Assembly: GCF_018455725.1 (NCBI RefSeq)
Contig: NZ_JAHCLR010000032.1
Coordinates: 1 to 41,352, forward strand
Direction: 5' to 3'
DNA: 41,352 nucleotides
From: Mycolicibacter acidiphilus
GTDB lineage: Bacteria > Actinomycetota > Actinomycetes > Mycobacteriales > Mycobacteriaceae
Of the stretch, positions 18,228-25,985 are shown piece by piece. The translations under genes were made by a program, and so were the position numbers. The notes beneath the pieces are model-generated. The model was not told where the DNA came from. It saw only the letters and a list, made by a program, of their open reading frames with translations, and made no database searches. Numbering within the stretch: the first letter of the stretch is position 1; the number at the start of each line of letters is the position of its first letter.

Positions 18228-18233
18228 TACCAT
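18228..18233 (+). promoter_or_regulatory. -10 of a predicted leaderless gene (18240)
   Basis: TACCAT ends 6 nt before the GTG at 18240, which places the transcription start at or next to the start codon. Confidence 0.5.
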
Positions 18234-18239
18234 CGCCGG

Positions 18240-18695
18240 GTGACCGCCTCGCGCCGCTACCGGCGCGGCCGCGATGCCCGCGGACCGCTGCTGCCGCCCA
18301 CCGTGCCCGGTTGGCGCACCCGGGCCGAACGTTTCGACATGGCGGTGCTGGAGGCTTACGAGCCGATCGAACAGCGCTGGCGACAACGACTCTCGGCGCT
18401 GGACGTCGCGGTCGATGAGATCCCCCGCATCGCGGCGAAGGACCCGGACAGTGTGCAGTGGCCGCCGGAGGTGATCGCCGACGGACCGATTCCGCTGGCC
18501 CGGTTGATCCCGGCCGGGGTGGATGTTCGCGGCAACCCGACGAGGGCGCGAATTCTGTTGTTCCGCAAGCCGATTGAACAGCGCGCGAACGACAGCATGG
18601 AACTCGAGGATTTGTTGCATGAGATTCTGGTGGCGCAGGTCGCCACCTACCTGGATGTCGAGCCGTCGGTCATCGACCCGACGATCGACGACTGA
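18240..18695 (+). CDS. Metallopeptidase-family small protein (Rv3259 type) with a degenerate zinc motif
   Basis: A 151-residue protein with an Arg-rich N-terminus, then GPLLPPTVPGWRTRAERFDMAVLEAYEPIEQRW, a block strongly conserved in mycobacterial Rv3259 orthologs, which databases place in a small predicted zincin family. The expected HExxH motif reads HEILV (in DLLHEILVAQVATYLDVEPS): the first His and Glu are present, the second His is Val. Enzymatic activity is therefore doubtful. The GTG at 18240 is preferred because of the leaderless-type -10; an ATG at 18216 is in frame. It lies tail to tail with whiB2, 52 nt apart. Confidence 0.75.
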   Translation: MTASRRYRRGRDARGPLLPPTVPGWRTRAERFDMAVLEAYEPIEQRWRQRLSALDVAVDEIPRIAAKDPDSVQWPPEVIADGPIPLARLIPAGVDVRGNPTRARILLFRKPIEQRANDSMELEDLLHEILVAQVATYLDVEPSVIDPTIDD

Positions 18696-18747
18696 CGACT
18701 CCGGGCGATCACCAGCGTGGCGGGTTGCCCGTCGGCAATAGCGTTCG

Positions 18748-19134
18748 CTAGATGATGCCGCGCTTGAGGCGGCGACGCTCACGCTCGGACAGGCCGCCCC
18801 AGATGCCGAACCGCTCGTCGTGCGCCAAGGCGTACTCCAGGCACTCGGCGCGCACCGGGCAGCGCTGGCAGATCTTCTTGGCCTCGCGAGTGGAGCCGCC
18901 CTTCTCCGGGAAGAACGCCTCGGGGTCGGTCTGCGCGCACAGCGCACGCTCCTGCCACTGCTCATTGGTGGCGGATGCGGGGTCGAACGAGTCGAACTCG
19001 TCGTATTCCTCAAGTTCGGGAACCAGACTCAGGTGGGGCCGGCCGGGCACCCCTCCGGTCTCCGATGCAGCGGTCAAGCCGGCATTGGCGTGCGGTGTGC
19101 CGCCCATCACTCCCCGAAGGTGTTCATAGGACAT
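18748..19134 (-). CDS. whiB2: WhiB-family iron-sulfur regulator WhiB2 (WhmD)
   Basis: A 128-residue [4Fe-4S] regulator of septation and cell division. Four cluster ligands are Cys66, Cys89, Cys92 and Cys98 (ALCAQTD, KKICQRCPVRAECLEY), followed by the FGIWGGLSERERRRLKRGII signature and basic DNA-binding tail. The start MSYEHLRG resembles M. smegmatis WhmD (about 129 residues) and is preceded by GAGGAGGCGGAGC. The extra N-terminal 60 residues are acidic and variable; the M. tuberculosis annotation begins later. WhiB proteins act with the primary sigma factor region 4. It is divergent from fbiA across 346 nt. Confidence 0.96.
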   Translation of the reverse strand: MSYEHLRGVMGGTPHANAGLTAASETGGVPGRPHLSLVPELEEYDEFDSFDPASATNEQWQERALCAQTDPEAFFPEKGGSTREAKKICQRCPVRAECLEYALAHDERFGIWGGLSERERRRLKRGII

Positions 19135-19480
19135 GCTCCGCCTCCTCACCTCGTTGCACGATCCTGAAATATCGCCCGCTATTGTGATGTGTTCCATCTC
19201 AATTCGAACAAGTGATCGAATCCCGGTCTGCGACACCGAAATCGGCTGGCTAATCGAGAAATGACACTGATGTGATTAGACACGCCTGGATTGCGGCGGT
19301 CAAGCCGAACGGCCAGATTCCTTACCATCCCGTAATCGTTTTACGGCGTGTCCGACATCGGCGCGTCCCTGTCATCTAAGCCACATCGGGCCGACGGCGT
19401 GTCTTGCGCCGCTCCCGGGCCACCGTCGGGCAGCCCTCCGCCACACCGGCCGCGGCACCGGCGGGCTAGGGTCGAGCGCT
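19135..19480. other. whiB2-fbiA divergent intergenic region
   Basis: 346 nt without a convincing gene. The whiB2-proximal half (19150-19330) is notably AT-richer than its surroundings and should hold the whiB2 promoter and leader. TGTG-N6-CACG (19271-19284) is a near-palindrome that could be an operator. The distal end carries the fbiA -10. I see no terminator or small RNA that I can support. Confidence 0.5.
19467..19472 (+). promoter_or_regulatory. -10 of predicted leaderless fbiA
   Basis: TAGGGT ends 8 nt before the fbiA GTG at 19481. There is no ribosome site in between, which fits a leaderless mRNA. Confidence 0.5.
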
Positions 19481-20470
19481 GTGAAGGTCACGGTTCTCGT
19501 CGGGGGTGTTGGCGGCGCTCGGTTCCTGCTCGGCGTGCAGAAACTGCTGGGCCTCGGGCAGTTCGCCGACGGGTCCGACAGCGGCGATGAGCTGACCGCC
19601 GTGGTCAACGTCGGCGACGACGCCTGGATGCACGGCGTCCGCATCTGCCCCGACCTGGACACGTGCATGTACACCCTCGGCGGCGGTGTCGACCCCGAGC
19701 GCGGCTGGGGGCACCGGGACGAGACCTGGAACGCGATGGCGGAGCTGGCCCGCTACGGCATGCAGCCGGACTGGTTCTCCCTCGGCGACCGCGACCTGGC
19801 GACGCATCTGGTCCGCACCCAGTCGCTGCGCGCCGGCTACCGGCTGACCCAGGTGACCGCGGCGCTCTGCGAACGCTGGCAGCCCGGCGCCCGGCTGCTG
19901 CCGGTCACCGACGAGCCCTGCGAGACGCACGTCGTCATCACCGACCCGGCCGACGACAGCCAGCGCGCCGTGCACTTCCAGGAGTGGTGGGTGCGCTACC
20001 GCGCCGAGGTGCCCACCCACGGGTTCGGTTTCGTCGGCTCCGAGAAGGCCACCGCCACACCGGAAGTCGTCGAGTCCATCACCGGCGCCGACATCGTGCT
20101 GATCGCCCCGTCCAACCCGGTCGTCAGCATCGGCCCGATCCTGGCCATCGGCGGCATCCGCGCCGCCCTGCGGTCCACCCCGGCGAAGATCATCGGCTAC
20201 TCCCCGATCATCGACGGAAAGCCGTTGCGCGGCATGGCCGACACCTGCCTGAACGTGATCGGGGTGGACACCACCGCCGCCGCGGTCGGCAAGCATTACG
20301 GCGCGCGTTCCGGCACCGGCATCCTGGACGGCTGGCTGGTGCACGACGGCGACGACGCGCAGATCGACGGCGTGACAGTCCGATCAGCCCCACTGCTGAT
20401 GACCGACCCGGCGACCACAGCCGAAATGGTGCGCGCCGGACTGGATCTCGCGGGTGTAGGCGGTGGCTGA
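19481..20470 (+). CDS. fbiA: 2-phospho-L-lactate/phosphoenolpyruvyl transferase FbiA (CofD)
   Basis: A 329-residue enzyme of coenzyme F420 synthesis that joins the guanylated phosphoenolpyruvate (or phospholactate) unit to Fo, giving (dehydro-)F420-0. The N-terminal glycine loop [16 protein letters not shown] and the blocks [37 protein letters not shown] and [16 protein letters not shown] are characteristic of CofD. GTG start at 19481. Its stop overlaps the fbiB start by 8 nt. F420 serves redox enzymes in mycobacteria, including those that activate nitroimidazole prodrugs. Confidence 0.96.
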   Translation: MKVTVLVGGVGGARFLLGVQKLLGLGQFADGSDSGDELTAVVNVGDDAWMHGVRICPDLDTCMYTLGGGVDPERGWGHRDETWNAMAELARYGMQPDWFSLGDRDLATHLVRTQSLRAGYRLTQVTAALCERWQPGARLLPVTDEPCETHVVITDPADDSQRAVHFQEWWVRYRAEVPTHGFGFVGSEKATATPEVVESITGADIVLIAPSNPVVSIGPILAIGGIRAALRSTPAKIIGYSPIIDGKPLRGMADTCLNVIGVDTTAAAVGKHYGARSGTGILDGWLVHDGDDAQIDGVTVRSAPLLMTDPATTAEMVRAGLDLAGVGGG

Positions 20471-21815
20471 GCACGGCAGCGCCGCCCCGGTCGAGATTCT
20501 GCCGATCACCGGCCTGGGTGAGTTCCGCCCCGGCGACGACCTCGCCGCGGCGCTCGCCGGCGCCGCACCGTGGCTCACCGACGGCGACGTGGTGGTGGTC
20601 ACCAGCAAGGTGGTGTCCAAGTGCGAGGGCCGGATCGTCCCGGCGCCGACCGACCCCGATGAGCGCGACGCGTTGCGCCGCAAGCTGATCGAGGACGAGG
20701 CGGTGCGGGTGCTGGCGCGCAAGGGCCGCACCTGGATCACCGAGAACCGCAACGGGCTGATCCAGGCCGCCGCCGGCGTGGACGGCTCCAACGTCGGCGC
20801 CGACGAACTGGCCCTGCTGCCGGTGGACCCCGACGCCAGTGCGGCCACCCTGCGCGCCGGCCTGGCCGACCGGCTCGGCGTGACGGTCGCGGTGCTGATC
20901 ACCGACACCATGGGCCGCGCCTGGCGCACCGGGCAGACCGACGTCGCGATCGGCGCCGCGGGGATGCGGGTGCTCAGCGGCTACGCGGGCGCGGAGGACC
21001 GGCACGGCAACGAACTGGTGGTCACCGAGATCGCGGTGGCCGACGAGGTCGCCGCGGCCGCGGATCTGGTCAAGGGCAAGCTGACGCACGTGCCGGTTGC
21101 GGTCGTGCGCGGGCTCGGCAGCCGCACGATCACCGACAACGGTTCCGCCGCACGAGATCTGGTGCGCGCCGGCGCCGACGATCTGTTCTGGCTCGGCACC
21201 GCCGAGGCCATCGACACCGGCCGCCGCCAGGCCCAGCTGCTGCGCCGCTCGGTGCGCCGCTTCGGTACCGACCCGGTACCGCCGCAGCTGCTGTCCGACG
21301 CGATGGCCGAGGCGCTGACCGCCCCGGCGCCGCACCACACCCGGCCGGTGCGCTTCGTATGGCTGCAGAACCGGGACGTGCGCACCCGCCTGCTGGATGC
21401 GATGGCCGAGAAGTGGCGCGCCGACCTCGCCGGCGACGGCCGCACCCCCGAGTCCATCGCGGCCCGGGTGGCACGCGGCCAGATCCTGTACGACGCACCA
21501 GAAGTCGTCATCCCGATGATGGTGCCCGACGGCGCGCACCACTATCCCGACGCCGCCCGTACCGCCGCCGAGCACACCATGTTCACGGTGGCCGCCGGCG
21601 CCGCGGTGCAGGGGCTGCTGGTGGCGCTGGCGGTGCGCGGCGTCGGCAGCTGCTGGATCGGGTCGACGATCTTCACCCCGGATCTGGTGCGCGCCGAACT
21701 GGACCTGCCCGGAGACTGGGCGCCGCTGGGCGCGGTCGCGATCGGCTTCCCCGTCGACGACATCACGCAGCCCCGGCCGCCGGCGGCCACCGACGACCTG
21801 GTGGTGCTGCGGTGA
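20463..21815 (+). CDS. fbiB: Coenzyme F420:L-glutamate ligase / dehydro-F420 reductase FbiB
   Basis: A 450-residue two-domain protein. The N-terminal ~245 residues are the CofE-type GTP-dependent ligase that adds gamma-linked glutamates to F420-0 ([49 protein letters not shown]). The C-terminal ~200 residues are an FMN nitroreductase-fold domain ([33 protein letters not shown]), which reduces dehydro-F420-0 and is needed for long glutamate tails. The actinobacterial fusion is intact. The GTG start overlaps the fbiA end; the TGA overlaps the Nudix gene GTG (GTGA). Confidence 0.96.
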   Translation: MAEHGSAAPVEILPITGLGEFRPGDDLAAALAGAAPWLTDGDVVVVTSKVVSKCEGRIVPAPTDPDERDALRRKLIEDEAVRVLARKGRTWITENRNGLIQAAAGVDGSNVGADELALLPVDPDASAATLRAGLADRLGVTVAVLITDTMGRAWRTGQTDVAIGAAGMRVLSGYAGAEDRHGNELVVTEIAVADEVAAAADLVKGKLTHVPVAVVRGLGSRTITDNGSAARDLVRAGADDLFWLGTAEAIDTGRRQAQLLRRSVRRFGTDPVPPQLLSDAMAEALTAPAPHHTRPVRFVWLQNRDVRTRLLDAMAEKWRADLAGDGRTPESIAARVARGQILYDAPEVVIPMMVPDGAHHYPDAARTAAEHTMFTVAAGAAVQGLLVALAVRGVGSCWIGSTIFTPDLVRAELDLPGDWAPLGAVAIGFPVDDITQPRPPAATDDLVVLR

Positions 21816-22363
21816 GCGTGCGTGATTCGGCGATAGCACTGCTGACCGACTGGGCGGCACCGGATTCCGGCCAGGACGCGCTGCGGCACGCGGTGCTGGC
21901 GTTTCTGCACGCCCGGCCCGACGCCTGTGTGCGGGAGTGCGTGCCCGGGCACATCACCGCCTCCACCTGTGTGCTCGACGACGACGGGGAGCGGACGCTG
22001 CTGACCCTGCATCCGCGGATCGGGCGCTGGGTGCAGCTGGGTGGGCACTGCGAGGACGGCGACGCCGACATCCTCGCCGCCGCCCTGCGGGAGGCCACCG
22101 AGGAGTCCGGCATCGACGGTCTGCGCCTGGACCCGAATCTGGCTGCGGTGCACGTGCATCCGGTGACCTGCTCGCTGGGGGTACCGACCCGGCACCTGGA
22201 CCTGCAGTTCGTCGCACACGCGCCGGCCGGCGCCCGGATCGCGATCAGCGACGAGTCGGTCGACCTGCGCTGGTGGCCGGTGGATGCGCTGCCGCCGGAC
22301 ACCGACGACGCGCTGGCCCATCTGGTGGCGCGGGCCGTGGCCCTGCACCGGGCGTCACGCTAG
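21812..22363 (+). CDS. Nudix hydrolase
   Basis: A 183-residue Nudix-fold pyrophosphohydrolase. The Nudix box region reads [20 protein letters not shown] followed by EESGI: the REATEESGI half is canonical (REUxEExGU), while the first half has Asp where Glu is usual and one extra residue between it and the RE pair. The N-terminal [20 protein letters not shown] is common in actinobacterial Nudix proteins. The GTG at 21812 overlaps the fbiB stop, so it is probably the third gene of the F420 operon; a role in F420 metabolism or nucleotide clean-up is only inferred from this. In M. tuberculosis a DNA methylase gene occupies this position. Substrate unknown. Confidence 0.85.
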   Translation: MSVRDSAIALLTDWAAPDSGQDALRHAVLAFLHARPDACVRECVPGHITASTCVLDDDGERTLLTLHPRIGRWVQLGGHCEDGDADILAAALREATEESGIDGLRLDPNLAAVHVHPVTCSLGVPTRHLDLQFVAHAPAGARIAISDESVDLRWWPVDALPPDTDDALAHLVARAVALHRASR

Positions 22364-22977
22364 CGTGGCGCTCGACGGTCCGGAACCCGCGGTGCCAGCG
22401 TGACCGCCGACGCCGCGAGCGCCGGGCGCGGCCACCGGTAGCCGGCGGCGCGCTGCACCTCCCCCACCCAATCCTGTTGTCCCCGGCACGAATCCACCAG
22501 ATGCGCCAGCACCTGCGCGGTGGCGCGGGCGTCGCACAGCGCCGAGTGCGCGTCGTCGAGGTCGATCCCGAGCACATCGCAGCAGTCGGCCAGCTTGCTG
22601 GCGCCGACGACGCGGCGTGACCATTTCATCGAGCACACCGCCGCCGGGCGCTCGGGGACGGTGTAGCGGGCGCGCTGCAACTCCGAGTGCAGGAACCGCA
22701 TGTCGAAGCTGGCGTTGTGCGCGACCACCGTGCGTCCGCGCAGCAGTTCGATGAGTTGGCCGCTGATCGTGGCGAACTCCGGCGCGTCGACCACGTCGGC
22801 GGCGGCGATCCGGTGCACGTGCGAGGCGCCGACGCTGCGGCCGGGGTTGACCAGCGTGGTCCATTCGCACTCGACCCGGCCGTCGTCGTCGGTCAGCACC
22901 ACCCCGACCTCGATCACCCGATCGGTCCGCTCGGGCACGAAGCCCGTCGTCTCGAAGTCGATGACCGCGAACGCCAT
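22360..22977 (-). CDS. DEDDh 3'-5' exonuclease (DNA polymerase III epsilon-like)
   Basis: A 205-residue exonuclease of the DnaQ fold. The catalytic acids are Asp7 and Glu9 (VIDFETTG), Asp92 (HNASFDMRFL) and Asp149 with general base His144 (DDAHSALCDARA), a complete DEDDh set for two-metal hydrolysis of DNA or RNA 3' ends. There is no BRCT, GIY-YIG or DinG extension, so it is a stand-alone enzyme rather than a replicase subunit. Its TAG overlaps the Nudix TAG tail to tail (CTAG). A TACAGT hexamer lies 6 nt before the ATG, which predicts a leaderless transcript. Confidence 0.92.
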   Translation of the reverse strand: MAFAVIDFETTGFVPERTDRVIEVGVVLTDDDGRVECEWTTLVNPGRSVGASHVHRIAAADVVDAPEFATISGQLIELLRGRTVVAHNASFDMRFLHSELQRARYTVPERPAAVCSMKWSRRVVGASKLADCCDVLGIDLDDAHSALCDARATAQVLAHLVDSCRGQQDWVGEVQRAAGYRWPRPALAASAVTLAPRVPDRRAPR

Positions 22978-22983
22978 CAGAGC

Positions 22984-22989
22984 ACTGTA
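22984..22989 (-). promoter_or_regulatory. -10 of the predicted leaderless exonuclease gene
   Basis: TACAGT on the - strand, 6 nt before the ATG at 22977. Confidence 0.5.
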
Positions 22990-23020
22990 GCCAGCCCGGC
23001 CATCGCGCAGGCGGTGCGGC

Positions 23021-24094
23021 TCACACGTCCGACGAGTAGCGGATCCCGCAGTCGGGGATGTTCACCCCGGGCCACACCCGCGCGCCGCGCAGCAGTTCGC
23101 AGCGCGCCCCGATGTCGGCGCCGTCGCCGATCACCCCGTCGCGGATCAGTGCCCGCGGCCCGATCCGGGCGCCGGCCCCGACGATCGAGCGTTCGATCAC
23201 CGCGCCGGCCTCCACCCGCACCCCGTCGAAGATCACCGCGCCGTCCAGCCGGGCCCCGGCGCCGATCTCCGCGCCACGACCGACCACGGTGCCGCCGATC
23301 AGCACCGCGCCGGGTGCCACCGCGGCGCCGTCGTGCACCAGTGCTTCCCCGCGGTGCCCGTCCAGCGCCGGCGACGGCGCGATACCCCGCACCAGGTCCG
23401 CCGAGCCACGGACGAAGTCCTCCGGGGTGCCCATGTCCCGCCAGTAGGTGGAGTCGACGTAGCCGCAGACCTTCACCCCGTCCGACAGCAGCGCCGGGAA
23501 CACCTCCCGCTCCACCGACACCGCCCGCCCACGCGGGATCCGGTCGATGACCTCCCGGGACAGCACATAGCAGCCGGCGTTGATCTGGTCGGTCGGCGGA
23601 TCCTGCGTCTTCTCCAGGAACGCCGTCACCCGGCCGTCGGAGGTGGGCACGCAGCCGAACGCCCGCGGGTCGCCGACCCGGACCAGGTGCAGGGTCGCGT
23701 CGGCCTGCTGCTCACGGTGGTAGGCCAGCAGCTCACCCAGGTCGGCACCGGAGAGCACGTCACCGTTGAACACCATCGCGGTGTCGTGCCGCAGCCGCGG
23801 CGCGACGTTGGCGATGCCACCACCGGTGCCCAGCGGCTCCTCCTCGGTCACGTACTCGATCTGCAGGCCCAGCGCCGAGCCGTCGCCGAATTCCGCCTCG
23901 AACACCCCCGGCTTGTAGGAGGTGCTGAGCACCACGTGCTCGACGCCGGCCGCCGCGATCCGCGACAGCAGGTGGGTGAGGAACGGCAGGCCCGCCGTCG
24001 GCAGCATCGGCTTGGGCGCCGACAGCGTCAGCGGGCGAAGCCGGGTGCCCTTGCCGCCCACCAGGACGACGGCGTCAACGTTCTGCAATGTCAT
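23021..24094 (-). CDS. manC: Mannose-1-phosphate guanylyltransferase (GDP-mannose pyrophosphorylase)
   Basis: A 357-residue sugar nucleotidyltransferase making GDP-mannose from mannose-1-phosphate and GTP (Rv3264c ortholog, 359 residues, named manB or manC by different authors). The N-terminal signature AVVLVGGKGTRLRPLT is followed by PKPMLP, the metal-binding FNGDVL and the sugar-binding NAGCYVL. The C-terminal ~110 residues are a left-handed beta-helix of hexapeptide repeats (GAVLIGGTVVGRGAEIGAGA). The ATG overlaps the wbbL TGA (ATGA). Together with manA and manB in this window it completes the route from fructose-6-phosphate to GDP-mannose. Confidence 0.95.
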   Translation of the reverse strand: MTLQNVDAVVLVGGKGTRLRPLTLSAPKPMLPTAGLPFLTHLLSRIAAAGVEHVVLSTSYKPGVFEAEFGDGSALGLQIEYVTEEEPLGTGGGIANVAPRLRHDTAMVFNGDVLSGADLGELLAYHREQQADATLHLVRVGDPRAFGCVPTSDGRVTAFLEKTQDPPTDQINAGCYVLSREVIDRIPRGRAVSVEREVFPALLSDGVKVCGYVDSTYWRDMGTPEDFVRGSADLVRGIAPSPALDGHRGEALVHDGAAVAPGAVLIGGTVVGRGAEIGAGARLDGAVIFDGVRVEAGAVIERSIVGAGARIGPRALIRDGVIGDGADIGARCELLRGARVWPGVNIPDCGIRYSSDV

Positions 24095-24975
24095 GAGCGC
24101 TCCTTGATCAGCTTCCGCCGGGCGCTGCGCACCACCAGGCGCGAACGGGCCGCCAGCGCCCCCCGGATGGTCCAGCGGAGCGGCGCGCGCCACCAGCCCG
24201 GGTGGCGGTCGGCCAGGTAGGTGTAGGTGCTGCGGTGATGCGCCGCCAGGTTCGCGGCCGGGTCGCGGCCGGTGGCGTGGCCCTTCTGGTGCAGCACCTC
24301 GGCGGCGGGGACGTAGACGTTGAGCCAGCCGGCTTTGCCGAGCCGGTCGCCGAGGTCGACGTCCTCCATGTACAGGAAGTAGCGCTCGTCGAAGCCGCCG
24401 ATCGCGTCGAACGCCGACCGTCGCACCAGCAGGCAGGCCCCGGACAGCCAGCCGACCGGCCGTTCGCTGGGCTCCATGCGCTCCTGGCGGTAGGCGCGGC
24501 TCCACGGGTTGGTCCGCCACACCGGGCCGACGACGGCGTGCATGCCGCCGCGGATCAGGCTCGGCAGGTGCCGCGCCGACGGGTACACCGCCCCGTCGGG
24601 TTCGCGGATCATCGGGCCCAGCGTCGCGGCGTGCGGCCACCGCTCGGCGGCCTCAAGCAGGGCGTCGATGCTGCCCGGCCCCCACTGCACGTCCGGGTTG
24701 GCGACGATCAGGAACTCACTCGGCGCCGCGGTGCGGTCGAGTTCGGCCACCGCCCGGTTCACCGCCCCGCCGTAGCCGGGGTTGCCGCCGGTCTCGAACA
24801 GCTCCACATCCGGGTAGCGCTGCACGGCCTCCTGCGGGGTTCCGTCGGTGGAGCCGTTGTCGGCCAGCACCACCCGGACCGGCCGCTCGGTGGCCAGGGC
24901 CAGCGACGCCAGGAAGCGGTCCAGGTGCCATCCCGGCGAATAGGTCACCGTCACCACCGGCAGGGCCTCAGTCAC
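24091..24975 (-). CDS. wbbL: Rhamnosyltransferase WbbL (arabinogalactan linker)
   Basis: A 294-residue GT2-family glycosyltransferase that transfers rhamnose from dTDP-rhamnose to decaprenyl-diphospho-GlcNAc, forming the disaccharide linker between peptidoglycan and arabinogalactan; essential in mycobacteria. The N-terminal VTVTYSPGWHLDRFLASL, the nucleotide-binding LADNGSTDGTP, the DxD-type ANPDVQWGPGS and the acceptor-region GWLSGACLLVRRSAFDAIGG with FLYMEDVDL match the family. The GTG start lies 6 nt after a TAATCT hexamer that overlaps the rmlD stop codon, so it may have its own leaderless promoter besides reading from rmlD. Confidence 0.94.
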   Translation of the reverse strand: MTEALPVVTVTYSPGWHLDRFLASLALATERPVRVVLADNGSTDGTPQEAVQRYPDVELFETGGNPGYGGAVNRAVAELDRTAAPSEFLIVANPDVQWGPGSIDALLEAAERWPHAATLGPMIREPDGAVYPSARHLPSLIRGGMHAVVGPVWRTNPWSRAYRQERMEPSERPVGWLSGACLLVRRSAFDAIGGFDERYFLYMEDVDLGDRLGKAGWLNVYVPAAEVLHQKGHATGRDPAANLAAHHRSTYTYLADRHPGWWRAPLRWTIRGALAARSRLVVRSARRKLIKERS

Positions 24976-24981
24976 GGCTAG

Positions 24982-24987
24982 AGATTA
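24982..24987 (-). promoter_or_regulatory. -10 of predicted leaderless wbbL, inside the rmlD stop
   Basis: TAATCT on the - strand. Its first three bases are the rmlD TAA stop codon, and it ends 6 nt before the wbbL GTG at 24975. Confidence 0.45.
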
Positions 24988-25863
24988 TCCGGCTGGTCGA
25001 CGTGTGCTGGCGCACGCCTGCACCAGTGCGCTGTGCCAGTCCCGCAGCGGTGCCAGGCCGGCGCGGGCGGACTCGACGCCGGACAGCGCGGAGTACGCCG
25101 GCCGGGCCGCCGGACGGGGGTGGACGGCGCTGCCGACCGGTCGCACCCGGTCCGGGTCGGCGCCGACGGCGGCGAACACCGCGCGGGCCTGCTCGTAGCG
25201 GCTCACCGCGCCGGCGTTGGCGGCGTGCAGCAGCCGTGCGGTGGGCGGCGTGTCGACCAGGGCCAGCAGCGCATCGACCAGGTCACCGGCGAACGTGGGC
25301 GAGCCGACCTGGTCATCGACGACCTCGACCGTGCCGTCACCGGCGGCCAGTCGCCGCATCACCGCTGCGAAGTCCTTGCCGACGCCGGTGTAGACCCAGG
25401 CGGTGCGCACCACCACGGCGTCCGCTGCCCCGGCCAGCACCGCCTGCTCGCCGGCGAGTTTGCTGCGGCCGTACACCGACAGTGGGCCGGTGGCGTCCGC
25501 CACCTCGTAGGGGCGGGGCGGCGCACCGCCGAAATCGCCGCTGAACACGTAGTCGGTGGACAGGTGCAGCAGCCGCGCTCCGACCCGTGCACAGGCGTCG
25601 ACGAGGTGGCCCGGTCCGGTCGCGTTGACGGCGTGCGCGCGCTCTTGATCGGACTCGGCGCCGTCGACGTCGGTGTAGGCGGCGCAGTTGATCACCACGT
25701 CACCGGGGAGCACGGCCTGCGCGACGGCCGTTCGATCGGTGATGTCGCAGCGCGCCGACGGCAGCGCCAGCACATCCCGGCCCTGCTCGGCGGCGCGCGC
25801 CGCCAGCAGGCTGCCGACCTGGCCGCCGGCGCCGAAGACGACGATCCTGGAGGAATGACTCAC
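24985..25863 (-). CDS. rmlD: dTDP-4-dehydrorhamnose reductase
   Basis: A 292-residue NAD(P)H-dependent short-chain reductase catalysing the last step of dTDP-L-rhamnose synthesis, the donor for WbbL. The Rossmann motif is VVFGAGGQVGSLLA (residues ~8-21). CINCAAYTDVDGAES-type sequence is present (VINCAAYTDVDGAES), with the catalytic YGRSKLAGE (Tyr-x3-Lys) and STDYVFSG. The GTG start is followed by SHSSRIVVFG; M. tuberculosis RmlD has 304 residues. A TAAACT hexamer lies 8 nt upstream of the GTG inside a repeated sequence. Confidence 0.95.
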   Translation of the reverse strand: MSHSSRIVVFGAGGQVGSLLAARAAEQGRDVLALPSARCDITDRTAVAQAVLPGDVVINCAAYTDVDGAESDQERAHAVNATGPGHLVDACARVGARLLHLSTDYVFSGDFGGAPPRPYEVADATGPLSVYGRSKLAGEQAVLAGAADAVVVRTAWVYTGVGKDFAAVMRRLAAGDGTVEVVDDQVGSPTFAGDLVDALLALVDTPPTARLLHAANAGAVSRYEQARAVFAAVGADPDRVRPVGSAVHPRPAARPAYSALSGVESARAGLAPLRDWHSALVQACASTRRPAG

Positions 25864-25866
25864 AAA

Positions 25867-25941
25867 GCCGGAGTTTATGCGGCGGTTCCAGCTTCGCCTC
25901 TCCTCCGTCGAGGCTCGCTAAACCGCCGGAGCTTATGCGGC
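25867..25941. repeat. Direct repeat with internal palindrome carrying the rmlD -10
   Basis: GCCGGAGTTTATGCGGC at 25867-25883 recurs as GCCGGAGCTTATGCGGC at 25925-25941 (16 of 17 bases equal). Between them GGCGGTT (25881-25887) and AACCGCC (25921-25927) form an inverted repeat with an inner GCCTC/GAGGC stem. On the - strand copy 1 contains TAAACT, 8 nt before the rmlD GTG, and copy 2 contains TAAGCT. It lies in the rmlD-lcp1 divergent gap. Confidence 0.65.
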
Positions 25942-25973
25942 CCTGGCTACCAGCGATACAGCCGTGACGCAAG

Positions 25974-25979
25974 TAGCCT
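25974..25979 (+). promoter_or_regulatory. -10 of predicted leaderless lcp1
   Basis: TAGCCT ends 6 nt before the ATG at 25986. A GTG at 25983 is in frame but would lie only 3 nt from the hexamer. Confidence 0.5.
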
Positions 25980-25985
25980 GACGTG

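Noticed and set aside
20208-21860. 550-codon open frame on the - strand
   Set aside because: It is antisense to fbiA/fbiB and shows no recognisable domain.
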